Assembly: GCA_964462035.1 (NCBI GenBank)
Contig: CAYXAP010000002.1
Span: 1 to 64,000 of the forward strand
Length of the DNA: 64,000 nucleotides
Origin: UBA1660 sp964462035
Lineage (GTDB): Bacteria > Myxococcota_A > Polyangia > Polyangiales > Houyiibacteriaceae
Reading direction: 5' to 3'
Below are positions 56,580-64,000 of the stretch, in pieces (position 1 is the stretch's first letter; every line of letters begins with the position of its first letter). A program made the position numbers and the translations under genes. The notes under the pieces were generated by a model. It was not told the origin of the DNA, ran no database searches, and was given only the letters and a program-made list of their open reading frames with translations.

Positions 56580-56810
56580 TGCAAGAAAAAAGTGGCGCAT
56601 CAATGCGATTTTTTTATCCACAGCACGCCGCAAGCTTCCCCCAGTTTTTCCACAATCCCCCACAAATCGCGATACTTTGTCCACAGCACGCCATGGACAC
56701 CGCCCTCGACGCGTCGCGTCAGGACATCTTTGTCCGCTATTGTTTCTGTTTGAGTATCAATCATCTATCGCGTTTGATTTCGAAAGTTTGTTTCTGGGCC
56801 GTTTCTTGAC
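56580..56810. other. Candidate replication origin (oriC): DnaA boxes next to an AT-rich stretch
   Basis: Three DnaA-type boxes on one strand lie 32 and 31 bases apart: TTATCCACA, exactly the consensus (56614-56622), TTTTCCACA (56646-56654) and TTGTCCACA (56677-56685). The first and third sit in the longer repeat TCCACAGCACGCC. A degenerate TTGTCCGCT follows at 56730-56738. From about 56725 to 56800 the sequence becomes AT-rich for this genome (TATTGTTTCTGTTTGAG, GTTTGATTTCGAAAGTTTG), as expected of a duplex-unwinding element. A run of seven Ts precedes the first box. No dnaA or dnaN gene is in the window, so the assignment rests on the boxes alone. Confidence 0.7.
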
Positions 56811-56840
56811 CCCGACCCAATCGTTGACGGAGCCTGGGCC

Positions 56841-57398
56841 ATGCGCTGGCCTCCCGATCAAAGCGCCATCCTCGCCCTCATGCTGCTCGCGGCAACGGTG
56901 CTGCTGGGGCTTCAGACCTTCCGACTCTGGCAGCGAGGACGGGTCGAGGCGCGCCGCGCCAAGCGGGCTCGGACCTTGGGCCGCAAGGGCGAACGCGACG
57001 CCAGGCGCCTACTGAAGAAGGCGAAGTACCGGATCGAGCGAGAACAGCCGACCGGCCGCCTCTCCTACGTCGTGGACGGTCAGCCCCACGAAGCGGTCCT
57101 GCGCCCCGACTTCCTGGTCCGGCAGGGGACGCGTCGCTTCATCGCCGACGCCAAGGCCGGGGTCGACGCCACGGACCTCGGCAAACGTGGGACACGTCGC
57201 CAACTGCTGGAGTATGCGCTCGCGTTCCCGGAGGTCGACGGCGTGCTCCTGGTCGACACCGAACGGAGCGCCATCCACGCGGTGGCCTTCCCCGGAGTCC
57301 ATGGGAAGCGACCCCGGCGAGACCCGGTCGCTCCCTTCGTGCTCGGCCTCGTGTGCGGAGCGGGGGCGGTCGCAGCCGTGCTCGTCCTGCTGGGCTAG
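56841..57398 (+). CDS. Membrane-anchored PD-(D/E)XK nuclease-like protein (185 aa)
   Basis: One membrane helix lies at about 8-26 (SAILALMLLAATVLLGLQTF) and another at about 165-183. Between them is a small basic domain with GRKGERDARRLLKKAKYRI, LRPDFLVRQGTRRFIADAKAG near 90 (Asp then D-x-K, the PD-(D/E)XK signature) and TRRQLLEYALAFPEVDGVLLVD. This matches a myxobacterial group of Holliday-junction-resolvase-like or restriction-endonuclease-like proteins, whose role is unknown. It starts right beside the candidate origin. The 3' end is convergent with exbD. Confidence 0.8.
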   Translation: MRWPPDQSAILALMLLAATVLLGLQTFRLWQRGRVEARRAKRARTLGRKGERDARRLLKKAKYRIEREQPTGRLSYVVDGQPHEAVLRPDFLVRQGTRRFIADAKAGVDATDLGKRGTRRQLLEYALAFPEVDGVLLVDTERSAIHAVAFPGVHGKRPRRDPVAPFVLGLVCGAGAVAAVLVLLG

Positions 57399-57403
57399 AG
57401 CGG

Positions 57404-57931
57404 CTACCGAACGCCGGCTGCCAGCGCGATGTCGTCGAAGAGCGAATCGTTCGGTCCCCGGAGTGCGTCCATGGCGCCGATCACCCACTGCACCTCGATG
57501 CCGGGGTCTGCGGTGACCGTCGCGGCGCGCGCATCGGGGTGGGCGGCCTTCATCCGCTCCGCACAGGCGCGGAGCGCGAGCCAGTCGGGCTCACCACCGA
57601 CCAGCGGCACGGCCGGCCCATCTCCGCCCGTCTCACAGCCAGGGCCATGCTGGCCCGCGGCGCTGGACACGAAGACGCCACCATCCGTCAGTACGACCGT
57701 CGGACGGAACACCGGCTGACGGGGTGAAGGACGTGGATCGGTGGTCGGCAACTGCGCGTGCACCTCACGGGCAGCCAGCGACGCGGTCATCGTGAGGAGC
57801 AGGAACATGATCAGGTTCACGACCACGTCGAGGAAGGGGACGATGTTGAGCTCGTCGTCGCCGGGTCTGGGCTCCTCGACTCGGGTGGCGCGGCGGATCC
57901 GTCGACGCTGAGCGGCGGTGAAGTGCGGCAT
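57404..57931 (-). CDS. exbD: ExbD/TolR-type biopolymer transport protein
   Basis: Product of 175 residues with the family plan: charged cytoplasmic N-terminus, one helix with the key acidic residue in NIVPFLDVVVNLIMFLLL (Asp near 35), and a periplasmic domain with VVLTDGGVFVSS and a conserved-type ending ALRGPNDSLFDDIALAAGV. ExbD works with ExbB and TonB (or TolQ/TolA) to energise outer-membrane uptake, using the proton gradient through that Asp. No ExbB or TonB partner is in view. It follows the 99-residue protein by 42 bases on the same strand. Confidence 0.9.
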   Translation of the reverse strand: MPHFTAAQRRRIRRATRVEEPRPGDDELNIVPFLDVVVNLIMFLLLTMTASLAAREVHAQLPTTDPRPSPRQPVFRPTVVLTDGGVFVSSAAGQHGPGCETGGDGPAVPLVGGEPDWLALRACAERMKAAHPDARAATVTADPGIEVQWVIGAMDALRGPNDSLFDDIALAAGVR

Positions 57932-57973
57932 GGCGCGATGGACCCCGTCGCGCCGCCCAGGTTCCCGCGGGCC

Positions 57974-58273
57974 CTACTTCTCGCGCCAGCGGAGCACGCG
58001 GCGAGGCCAGCGGGGCTGGCTGCGCTTCCGCTGGCCGGCGGCAATCTGTCGGAGGAAGCGCTGCGCGAGCGTCTGTACCCACTCGGGTGCCTCCACCAGC
58101 CCGGACGCCTCGACCTGCTCGGTGCCGAGCGTCACGCGACCCTCGCCCTCGTGACGCTCGGTGCCCGGCATGAGCGCCGTGATGCGATAGCGCGCGTCCT
58201 CGCTCCCGCTCTCGGTGAGCTCGAAGAGGAGCCGCGCACCCGACTCCGGGTGCAGCTGTTCGGGGTCGCTCAC
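57974..58273 (-). CDS. Conserved protein of unknown function (99 aa) between exbD and an L,D-transpeptidase
   Basis: Soluble product without a signal, opening with GTG at 58273 and reading SDPEQLHPESGARLLFELTE and RYRITALMPGTERHEG, with a basic tail RQIAAGQRKRSQPRWPRRVL. The GTG was chosen because the longer upstream frame is not protein-like. The spacing to the transpeptidase stop (4 bases) and the next exbD gene implies one leftward operon. No named domain is recognised. Confidence 0.7.
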   Translation of the reverse strand: MSDPEQLHPESGARLLFELTESGSEDARYRITALMPGTERHEGEGRVTLGTEQVEASGLVEAPEWVQTLAQRFLRQIAAGQRKRSQPRWPRRVLRWREK

Positions 58274-58277
58274 GGGG

Positions 58278-60422
58278 TCACATCGGGAGGAGGTCGACCA
58301 GCTCCGAGGTGGAGAGGCCGCCGTCCGGCACACCCGCGTCGACGCCCGCGTCCGGCAGGGTGATGGGGGTGATGGTGCCCATGCGGTCGACGGTGACCGT
58401 CTGGCCGTCGGGCATCACGTAGGCGCCCACCTCTTCGTTCCATTTCGGAAGCGGCTCGGTGATCGGGGTCTGGCGACGACCGCGGATGCGGCCCTCGTGG
58501 ACGGTCACCGGGAGCGGCTCGTCGAGCTCGAAGACGAACCCGCCCTCGTCGATGGCCATCAGGTATGTCTCGCCGTCGTGCTCCAGCTCGCGGCGAAAAC
58601 TGAGGCGCTGCTGGCCCTGCCGCTGGTGCGGGCGATGCTTGAGGACGAAGGACATCAGACGCACCGCGATGTGGTTGTGCAGCCGGTGGCAGCCATGCGA
58701 GTGGCGCCGCATGATCGACATGTAGTCGACCGAGCCGTGGGTACGGATGCCCTCGTCGCCGCCGAGGCGAATGCCCTCGTTCGTGCGCTGGAAGCGCTGG
58801 TGGTAGGCCGCGACCAAGCCATAGGCCGAGGCGTAGCTCGGGCCGGTCTCGTGGCGGTTCGGGATGTATCGCTGACCGTCCCGGCGGAAGTGCGGGTTGC
58901 GCTTGAGCAGCTCGCGGGCCGGGGTGCTCTCCGGCGGCAGCCACACCGGCGAAGCGATGATCCGATGCCAGACCCGAGGGCCGATCTCGGACATCTTGTA
59001 CTTCCACATCACGGTCCCATCGACGCTCTCGCTCCGCCAGCCACCGACCGTGGTGCCGAAGCGGGCCAGGGGGATCTTCTGACCGCGGTAGTTGGTGAAG
59101 ATGGTCAGCCGCGGACGCCGCTGCACCGGCTGGGCGCGCTCGCGCCCCTCTTCGTCGTAGGGGAACTCGTACCAGATGTCGCCGCGATCGATCTCGACCG
59201 AGAGCTCCATCTGCGGCCCGTAGTACTCGGGCAGCTCGGGCCCTTCGAAGGCGACCATCTGGTGCTCGCCCGCGGGGAGGTCGCCGAGACCGTCGAGGAA
59301 CGCCAGCGTGGACTCGGGAGTCTGCAACCCGAAGGACTCGATGACCTTCTCGCGAAGCTCGGCCTCGAGGTTCGGAATGGGGTGCCGCTCTCCGTCCGCG
59401 CCCTCGAAGGTGCGGGGCTCGCCCTCACGCACCATCGACCGGCTACCGTCCTCGATGACGGCGGCGGCGTGCATCGCCCGCTCGGTGAGTACGCGGATGA
59501 CGGCCTCGCGCTCGACCTCCGCCGGGGTCATCTGGAGCATCGGGAGCGTGTCGCGACCGAGGAAGCCCCAGCCGTAGATTCGGTGGCGCCGTTCGAACTC
59601 GGCGAGCGCTTCGTGGGTCGGCCAGTCCATCGCCCCTCGGACGTAGCGACCCTTGCCCTCGAAGAAGCCGCTGCACTCGAGCCGAGCCTGCGCCGCGCGG
59701 AGCGCCTCCACGTCGGCGACCTGCTCGCGGTACACCCGCAGACGGGCGCGTTCACGGTCGGAGAGGCTCTCCTCGTCGAGGGCCTCGTGCGACTCGACGC
59801 CCGCCTCCTCGACCATCTCGCCGACCTGCCGCTCGAGCACGACGAAGCGTCGCGCATCGCGCTGCGCGCGATCGTTGTTCCGGTAGGCGATGAAGCCCTC
59901 GAAAGACTCGAGCGCCGAGTAGTCCAGCTCCGCGGTACACGCGAGGCTCATCCGCTGGCGCAGCCGCTCCCGAAGCACGCCGAGGGTGGGCAGGATGCCG
60001 TAGAGCTCGAGGTACTTGTCTCGCTCGGCACGCTCGCCGTGATGGTCGTCCGGGAACTCGCCTCGGGCCAGCGCAAGGTAGGTCTCGCGGTAAGCGTTGC
60101 TCTGGTGCTCGCCGGTGCGCGGGTCGTGCTCCGTGAGGATGTACGGGGTCCAGGCCTCGCCGAGGTCGAGAAGGACGTACCCTTCGCGACGCGCGCTCAC
60201 CCCCTCGACCTCGCGAGCGGTCTCGCCGCCCTCCCAGAGAGCGACGGGCTGCTCGAGCTCGGGCTCCGGGATCGGCTCGGGAACCGGGTCGGACGGCGCC
60301 TCCGGCTCGGAGGGGGCCTCCGGCTCGGACGGAGCCTCGGGCTCTTCGTCACAGCCGATCAGAAGAGTCGCGGGGAGGAGCAGGGCGATAAGGAGTCGCA
60401 CGTGGCCTTCAACTTTGGTCAT
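58278..60422 (-). CDS. L,D-transpeptidase family lipoprotein (714 aa)
   Basis: A lipoprotein signal with lipobox LIGC is followed by Pro/Glu repeats (EAPSEPEAPSEP). A long central helical region comes next, with a peptidoglycan-binding-like stretch (FEGKGRYVRGAMDWPTHEAL near 270). The catalytic YkuD-type domain is C-terminal: GIRTHGSVDYMSIMRRHSHGCHRLHNH, which holds His near 562 and the nucleophile Cys near 577 in the HxxxSxGCHR pattern. The enzyme forms 3-3 cross-links in cell-wall peptidoglycan or attaches lipoproteins. ATG 60422 was chosen because the signal starts there and longer frames upstream are not protein-like. It is likely the first gene of the leftward unit with exbD. Confidence 0.88.
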   Translation of the reverse strand: MTKVEGHVRLLIALLLPATLLIGCDEEPEAPSEPEAPSEPEAPSDPVPEPIPEPELEQPVALWEGGETAREVEGVSARREGYVLLDLGEAWTPYILTEHDPRTGEHQSNAYRETYLALARGEFPDDHHGERAERDKYLELYGILPTLGVLRERLRQRMSLACTAELDYSALESFEGFIAYRNNDRAQRDARRFVVLERQVGEMVEEAGVESHEALDEESLSDRERARLRVYREQVADVEALRAAQARLECSGFFEGKGRYVRGAMDWPTHEALAEFERRHRIYGWGFLGRDTLPMLQMTPAEVEREAVIRVLTERAMHAAAVIEDGSRSMVREGEPRTFEGADGERHPIPNLEAELREKVIESFGLQTPESTLAFLDGLGDLPAGEHQMVAFEGPELPEYYGPQMELSVEIDRGDIWYEFPYDEEGRERAQPVQRRPRLTIFTNYRGQKIPLARFGTTVGGWRSESVDGTVMWKYKMSEIGPRVWHRIIASPVWLPPESTPARELLKRNPHFRRDGQRYIPNRHETGPSYASAYGLVAAYHQRFQRTNEGIRLGGDEGIRTHGSVDYMSIMRRHSHGCHRLHNHIAVRLMSFVLKHRPHQRQGQQRLSFRRELEHDGETYLMAIDEGGFVFELDEPLPVTVHEGRIRGRRQTPITEPLPKWNEEVGAYVMPDGQTVTVDRMGTITPITLPDAGVDAGVPDGGLSTSELVDLLPM

Positions 60423-60623
60423 CGCCCCTGTCCTCGCAAGTTTTCGCCATGGGTCACGCGCCGGTACTTTGCAGGAGGGAGGCCAAGTCGCCACCCCACG
60501 GCACAATGGGCCGTCATCATTGGGTTTTCGCCCTGCGTTCTCGCACCGCGACTCCTGGAGCCGTGTCCCGCGCGACACGTGATAGTGGGTGACCCGCCAA
60601 AGCAGTGATAGGCTGAGCGCCGA

Positions 60624-61202
60624 ATGATGGACACCGGGGAAGTCGACACGGGGCGACGGAACGAGCCCGCGGGACGCCGCTGGTTCGTCACTCGCTCCAT
60701 GCAGGTGATGGTCGCGTTGGGTTTCATCCGCGCGCCGCTCGCCCAGGCAGACGCCCGCCCCCTTCGTAGGGTGGACGAGCCTTCGGGGGTCGAGCCCGAG
60801 CCGGGTGTCGAAGCGATGCCCGAGCCGGAGCCTGAGACCGCACCGCCCCCGTCCTTCCTGGACGCCCTCGTCGGTCGACAGTTCCGTGGTTGTCGCGTGG
60901 AGCGCGTGTCGCCTGCCCATCTGGGTGGTGCGGCGATCGTGCTCGCCAGCCCCGAGGGGCCCTTCCAGATCGACATCCTCGCCCGCGGTGACGTTCGTGG
61001 GGTGGCGGAGACCCACCGCTACGCGCTCTTCTTGGCGAATCGTGGTGACGGCCGCGAGCCGACCCACGAGCGACACGGCCTCGCGCTGATGGACGTCGCC
61101 GAGTGGCTCCGCGGTCGTGAGAGCCGTGAGGCGCCCCTGCGAGTGCAGACCCTGACCCAGCGTCAGGCCGCGCACCCGCGGGGCAACTTCCACCTCCCGT
61201 GA
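60624..61202 (+). CDS. Probable exported protein (192 aa) with Tat-like signal
   Basis: The N-terminus has twin arginines (AGRRWFVTR) before a weakly hydrophobic stretch ending FIRAPLAQADA, consistent with Tat export. A Pro/Glu-rich linker and then a compact domain follow: FLDALVGRQFRGCRVERVSPAHLGG, GPFQIDILARGD and HRYALFLANRGD. No family is recognised. TAGGCT lies 9 bases before the ATG. The TGA overlaps the GTG of the transporter gene by 4 bases, so the two are coupled. Confidence 0.7.
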   Translation: MMDTGEVDTGRRNEPAGRRWFVTRSMQVMVALGFIRAPLAQADARPLRRVDEPSGVEPEPGVEAMPEPEPETAPPPSFLDALVGRQFRGCRVERVSPAHLGGAAIVLASPEGPFQIDILARGDVRGVAETHRYALFLANRGDGREPTHERHGLALMDVAEWLRGRESREAPLRVQTLTQRQAAHPRGNFHLP

Positions 61203-62659
61203 GCACCACGGACCCGGCCGATCCGGGACGCACGGAGCGCCGACACCTCGGCAAGAAGGTCGGGCTCGCGCTCGCCCCGATCACGTTCGTGGTCGTGTGG
61301 TTCCTGCCGCTCGACCTCGAGCAGCCCGCCCATCGGCTGGCGGCGGTCTTCGGCGCCACCGTCATCCTCTGGGTCACCGAAGCGCTCCCGATCTCGGCGA
61401 CCGCGCTCCTCATCGCTCCTCTGATGGTGGCGACCGGCGTGTGCGACGCGAAGACCGGCTTCGCGCCCTACTCCGACCCGCTCCTCTTCCTCTTCGTGGG
61501 TGGCTTCTTCATCGCACGGGCGATGGCGCGCCACGGGCTCGATCGGCGCATCGCGTCGTCGCTCGTCAGCCTGAAGTCGGTGGGCAACAGCCCGCTTCGC
61601 ATCCGGGCGGCGTTCATGGTCACCGGCGCGCTGCTCTCGATGTGGATCAGCAACACCGCGACCACGGCGATCCTGGTGCCGATCCTCCTCGGCACCTTCG
61701 CGAGCGGACAGCGTCAGTCCGGCAGCCTCCTCGCGGTGGCCTACGCTTGCAGCATCGGCGGGCTCGGGACGTTGGTCGGGAGCCCGCCGAACGGCATCAC
61801 CGCCCGGCTGCTGACCAACGCGGGCCACTCGTTCGACTTCGTGCAGTGGATGATGATCGGCGTCCCGACGGCGATCGTCTGCCTGACGCTCATCTTCTTC
61901 CTGACCCACAAGCTGGTGCCAGCCGGTGAGCGGCCGCCCGACGAGGAAGACGAAGAGGTCGAGCTCGCCGAGCCCCCGTCCGCGCAGTGGTCACGCGGCG
62001 AGAAGGTCGTGCTCCTCTCCTTCGGCTTGGCGGTCGTCGGCTGGATGGTCCCGGGCATCCTGAAGTCTGCCGGGACCGAGATCGGTGCGACGCTCTCGAG
62101 CGCCCTCCCTGGCGGTGTCGTGGCGCTCTTCGCGTCGAGCGTGCTCTTCGTCTTCCGCGACCGGAAGAACGAGCTGGTGCTGCCCTGGCGCGAAGCGGGC
62201 CGGATCGACTGGGGCATCATCATGCTCTTCGGCGGCGGGCTCAGCCTCGGCCAGCAGATGGCCGACACGGGCCTGGCGGACGCCGTCGCGCGGGCGTTCG
62301 TGAGCTCGACGGGCATCACGAACCTGTGGGCGCTGACCATCCTCATTGCCGTCGGGACGATCTTCTTCACGGAGGTCTGCTCGAACACCGCGTCGGCGAA
62401 CATCCTGGTGCCGATCGTGATCGCCATCGCCGCCGAAGCAGGAGTCTCTCCGCTGCCGCCCGCGCTGGCCGTCGGGCTGGCCGCCAGCTGTGCGTTCATG
62501 CTGCCCATCGCGACGGGGCCCAACGCCATCGTCTACGGGAGCGGCAAGGTCACGCTTCCGGAGATGATGAAGCTCGGGTTCTGGTTGAACCTGGCGTGCG
62601 GGTTGGTGATCGTCCTGGTGCTGTGGCTGCTGCTGCCCCTCTACGGTTGGATCCCATGA
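61199..62659 (+). CDS. DASS/SLC13 family sodium:anion symporter
   Basis: Membrane carrier of 486 residues with about 11-12 helices, of the family that moves dicarboxylates, citrate or sulphate with sodium. The two diagnostic Ser-Asn-Thr motifs are present in repeated halves: MWISNTATTAILVPILLG near 145 and TEVCSNTASANILVPIVIAI near 397. WVTEALPISATALLIAPL near 62 is the usual start of the first repeat. A cytoplasmic acidic loop at about 240-262 (PPDEEDEEVELAEPP) splits the halves. The GTG start overlaps the previous stop. The substrate cannot be assigned. Confidence 0.92.
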   Translation: MSTTDPADPGRTERRHLGKKVGLALAPITFVVVWFLPLDLEQPAHRLAAVFGATVILWVTEALPISATALLIAPLMVATGVCDAKTGFAPYSDPLLFLFVGGFFIARAMARHGLDRRIASSLVSLKSVGNSPLRIRAAFMVTGALLSMWISNTATTAILVPILLGTFASGQRQSGSLLAVAYACSIGGLGTLVGSPPNGITARLLTNAGHSFDFVQWMMIGVPTAIVCLTLIFFLTHKLVPAGERPPDEEDEEVELAEPPSAQWSRGEKVVLLSFGLAVVGWMVPGILKSAGTEIGATLSSALPGGVVALFASSVLFVFRDRKNELVLPWREAGRIDWGIIMLFGGGLSLGQQMADTGLADAVARAFVSSTGITNLWALTILIAVGTIFFTEVCSNTASANILVPIVIAIAAEAGVSPLPPALAVGLAASCAFMLPIATGPNAIVYGSGKVTLPEMMKLGFWLNLACGLVIVLVLWLLLPLYGWIP

Positions 62660-62675
62660 CCCCCGGAGTCGCTCG

Positions 62676-63410
62676 ATGAGCGGCTTCAAGGCAGGGCTGA
62701 GCATGGGCTGGGCGGAGCGTCGAAAGGCGAGCGTGGCGGTCAGCCTGGCGCTCTTCGTCGGCTTCCTGCTGTGGGGGCCGAATGGACGGGTCCCCGTTCT
62801 CGACCCGATCTTCGACGGGCTGGACCCGGTCATCGCGTGGATGGTCCGCTTCGCCGTCGCGGCCGTGGTGATGGTCGGCTTCCCCGCGTTGGTGCTGCGC
62901 TTCTGGCAGAACGACGAGCCACGCACCTTCGCAGACTGGGGTCTCGGTCTCGGCGACTGGAAGCTCGGGCTCCCGCTGGCCCTCGGGCTCGGGCTGGCGC
63001 TCGGGGTGGGAATGACGTTCATGGGCCCCGGCGACCCCGCGCTCGAAGGCGAGTATCCGCTCTACGGCGACGACCACCCGGCGTTGGGCCTCTTCGTCGC
63101 CTACGAAACCGCGTACCTGCTCTTCTTCATGGCCAACGAGCTCGGCATGCGCGGCATCCTGCTCTTCGGGCTGCGGCGCTGGACCGGGAGTGGCGCCGCG
63201 GCCGTCGTGCTCGCGGCGATCCCGCAGCTGGTGTGGCACCTGCACAAACCCGCCGCCGAGATGTGGATGGCCGGTTTCTGGGGACTGGCGGTCGGGGCGC
63301 TCGCCCTCCGACTCGGCAGCGCGTGGTGGGCCGTGATCTTCCACTGGGCGAGCAACGTCGCCCTCGACGTGGCGCTGCGCGGAGCGGTAGGCTCGTCGAC
63401 GACCGGATGA
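62676..63410 (+). CDS. CPBP-like intramembrane protease relative (244 aa)
   Basis: About seven membrane helices. The region MANELGMRGILLFGLRRWTG near 148 corresponds to the CPBP motif EExxxR, but the first Glu is Asn here. PQLVWHLHKPAAEMWMAGF and FHWASNVALD match motifs 2 and 3 with their His and Asn. Loss of one catalytic Glu suggests reduced or absent protease activity. It follows the DASS gene by 16 bases, and its stop overlaps the next start in ATGA, so the four genes form one rightward unit. Confidence 0.7.
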   Translation: MSGFKAGLSMGWAERRKASVAVSLALFVGFLLWGPNGRVPVLDPIFDGLDPVIAWMVRFAVAAVVMVGFPALVLRFWQNDEPRTFADWGLGLGDWKLGLPLALGLGLALGVGMTFMGPGDPALEGEYPLYGDDHPALGLFVAYETAYLLFFMANELGMRGILLFGLRRWTGSGAAAVVLAAIPQLVWHLHKPAAEMWMAGFWGLAVGALALRLGSAWWAVIFHWASNVALDVALRGAVGSSTTG

Positions 63411-63967
63411 GCAGCGGAAGCGAGATCCCGAGAGCCTCGGGGGCGTTGATCGCCAAGGAACGAAAGGTCCTCGAAGAGCTCGTGGGAGACGGCACGGTTC
63501 GTCTCGCGCTCGCCAAGCTCCCCAGCGACATCCGTGACGAATACGAGTCGATCACGCCCCTCACGAAGATCCCGACGGACACGGTCGAGCGGGTCTACGA
63601 GGCGGTCGCCGAACAGGCGGGGCGGGACGTCTTCCGGATGCACCGCGACGTCGTTCGGCTCGGGGTCGAGCAGGCCCTCAAGAGCATCTGGCGGGTGCTG
63701 CTCCGGTTCACGGGCGATGAGGCGCTGGTTCGACGGACGCCCCTCTTCTTCAACCGCGGCCTGAGCAAGGGAAAGCTCGAGGCGAAGATGGTCGGGGTCG
63801 GAAAGGCCGAAATTCGGCTGACCGGCTGGCCACGGGTCTCCGAGCTCCAGATCAACGGAATCGCCGCGGCGGCCGAGACGGTGCTGACCTGCGCTGGACG
63901 CAAGTCGGTCCAGGTCGAGAGCCACCGCACCCTCGATGGGGCCTGCCTGATCGCGACTTGGGGATGA
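63407..63967 (+). CDS. Probable DUF2378-type (Myxococcota-specific) protein (186 aa)
   Basis: Soluble product with helices VYEAVAEQAGRDVFRMHRDVVRLGVEQALKSIWRVLLRF, then FNRGLSKGKLEAKMVGVGKAEIRLTGWP and INGIAAAAETVLTCAG. The order resembles DUF2378/TIGR02265 proteins, a family typical of myxobacteria and related in fold to haem-NO-binding or V4R modules; I assign it only tentatively. Its ATG overlaps the stop of the CPBP-like gene in ATGA. TAGGCT lies 12 bases before it, so an independent start is also possible. Confidence 0.65.
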   Translation: MSSGSEIPRASGALIAKERKVLEELVGDGTVRLALAKLPSDIRDEYESITPLTKIPTDTVERVYEAVAEQAGRDVFRMHRDVVRLGVEQALKSIWRVLLRFTGDEALVRRTPLFFNRGLSKGKLEAKMVGVGKAEIRLTGWPRVSELQINGIAAAAETVLTCAGRKSVQVESHRTLDGACLIATWG

Positions 63968-63980
63968 TAGGCTGGCTGTG

Positions 63981-64000
63981 ATGAGACACACCACAGCCCT
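63981..64000 (+). CDS. Possible 5' end of the next gene, cut by the window
   Basis: An ATG at 63981 starts MRHTTA, and TAGGCT at 63968-63973 lies 7 bases before it, matching the window's leaderless-type spacing. Too little sequence remains to identify it. Confidence 0.3.

Noticed and set aside
54451..56810. Possible parS partition sites near the candidate origin
   Set aside because: CACGTG cores occur (near 54825 and 55226), but none has the flanking TGTTTC/GAAACA arms.
58278..61193. 971-codon leftward reading as one protein
   Set aside because: The part beyond 60422 is antisense to the exported-protein gene at 60624; the lipoprotein signal begins at ATG 60422.

Overview
The window is a high-GC bacterial chromosome segment that reads as a myxobacterium (Myxococcota), most likely of the Polyangia/Sandaracinus type. 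This is inferred from family content, not from a marker gene. The clues are a Ser/Thr kinase with an N-terminal zinc ribbon, very large TPR proteins, many secreted Asp/Met- or Cys-rich lipoproteins ending their signal in 'CGDDDG', short exported proteins ending in a 'RRS(L/F)IRPRTN..PELL' motif, a MerR-type helix-turn-helix fused to TPRs, and a probable DUF2378-type protein at the right end. Coding density is high and codon use looks uniform. The exceptions are the first 2 kb and a block of about 2.5 kb near 54.3-56.8 kb.

Layout, left to right. 1-2.0 kb: the 3' half of tRNA-Leu(UAA), a 67-bp tandem repeat, a Y1/RAYT-like transposase, palindromes and a degenerate repeat array. 2.1-7.6 kb: panD, a UPF0182 membrane protein, a convergent Ser/Thr kinase and a tandem pair of tiny exported proteins. 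7.7-13.6 kb: a modular amidohydrolase lipoprotein, a BtuF-like protein without a signal peptide, a small conserved protein, a cold-shock protein with a structured leader, and pdxH. 13.7-22.4 kb: a 1775-residue TPR protein, a coupled pair ending in a MerR-TPR protein, and a five-repeat S1-domain protein. 22.4-30.5 kb: an inverted-repeat element, a phosphoesterase, a P-loop kinase-like protein, and a leftward run OmpA / dihaem cytochrome c-rhodanese / polA. 30.6-40.4 kb: a methyltransferase, small membrane proteins, a DUF255 lipoprotein coupled to an ABC1 kinase, a calcineurin-like phosphoesterase, and two paralogous Cys-repeat lipoproteins with matching control regions. 40.5-50 kb: an FAD oxidoreductase coupled to a polyferredoxin membrane protein, an ATP-grasp enzyme, argB, a lipoprotein frame broken by a TAG codon, an esterase lipoprotein, a Xer recombinase and a TerB-acyl-CoA oxidase fusion. 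50-54 kb: leftward trmFO, dprA and a membrane protein with a receiver-like N-terminus. 54.1-56.84 kb: no convincing protein-coding gene, apart from a possible 23-codon frame, ending in three evenly spaced DnaA boxes beside an AT-rich stretch, a candidate replication origin. 56.84-64 kb: a membrane-anchored nuclease-like protein, exbD and an L,D-transpeptidase on the minus strand, then a rightward run with a DASS transporter and a CPBP-like protein.

Three signals stand out. The first is the DnaA-box cluster with its gene-poor flank. The second is a REP-like palindrome / RAYT-like transposase locus next to a tRNA gene. The third is a recurrent promoter geometry: a TAnnnT-like hexamer lies 6 or 7 nt before the start codon of at least nine genes, which predicts widespread leaderless transcripts. 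The paired Cys-repeat lipoproteins also share a leader hairpin with a compensatory base-pair change. Family assignments come from reading motifs; no database search was run.
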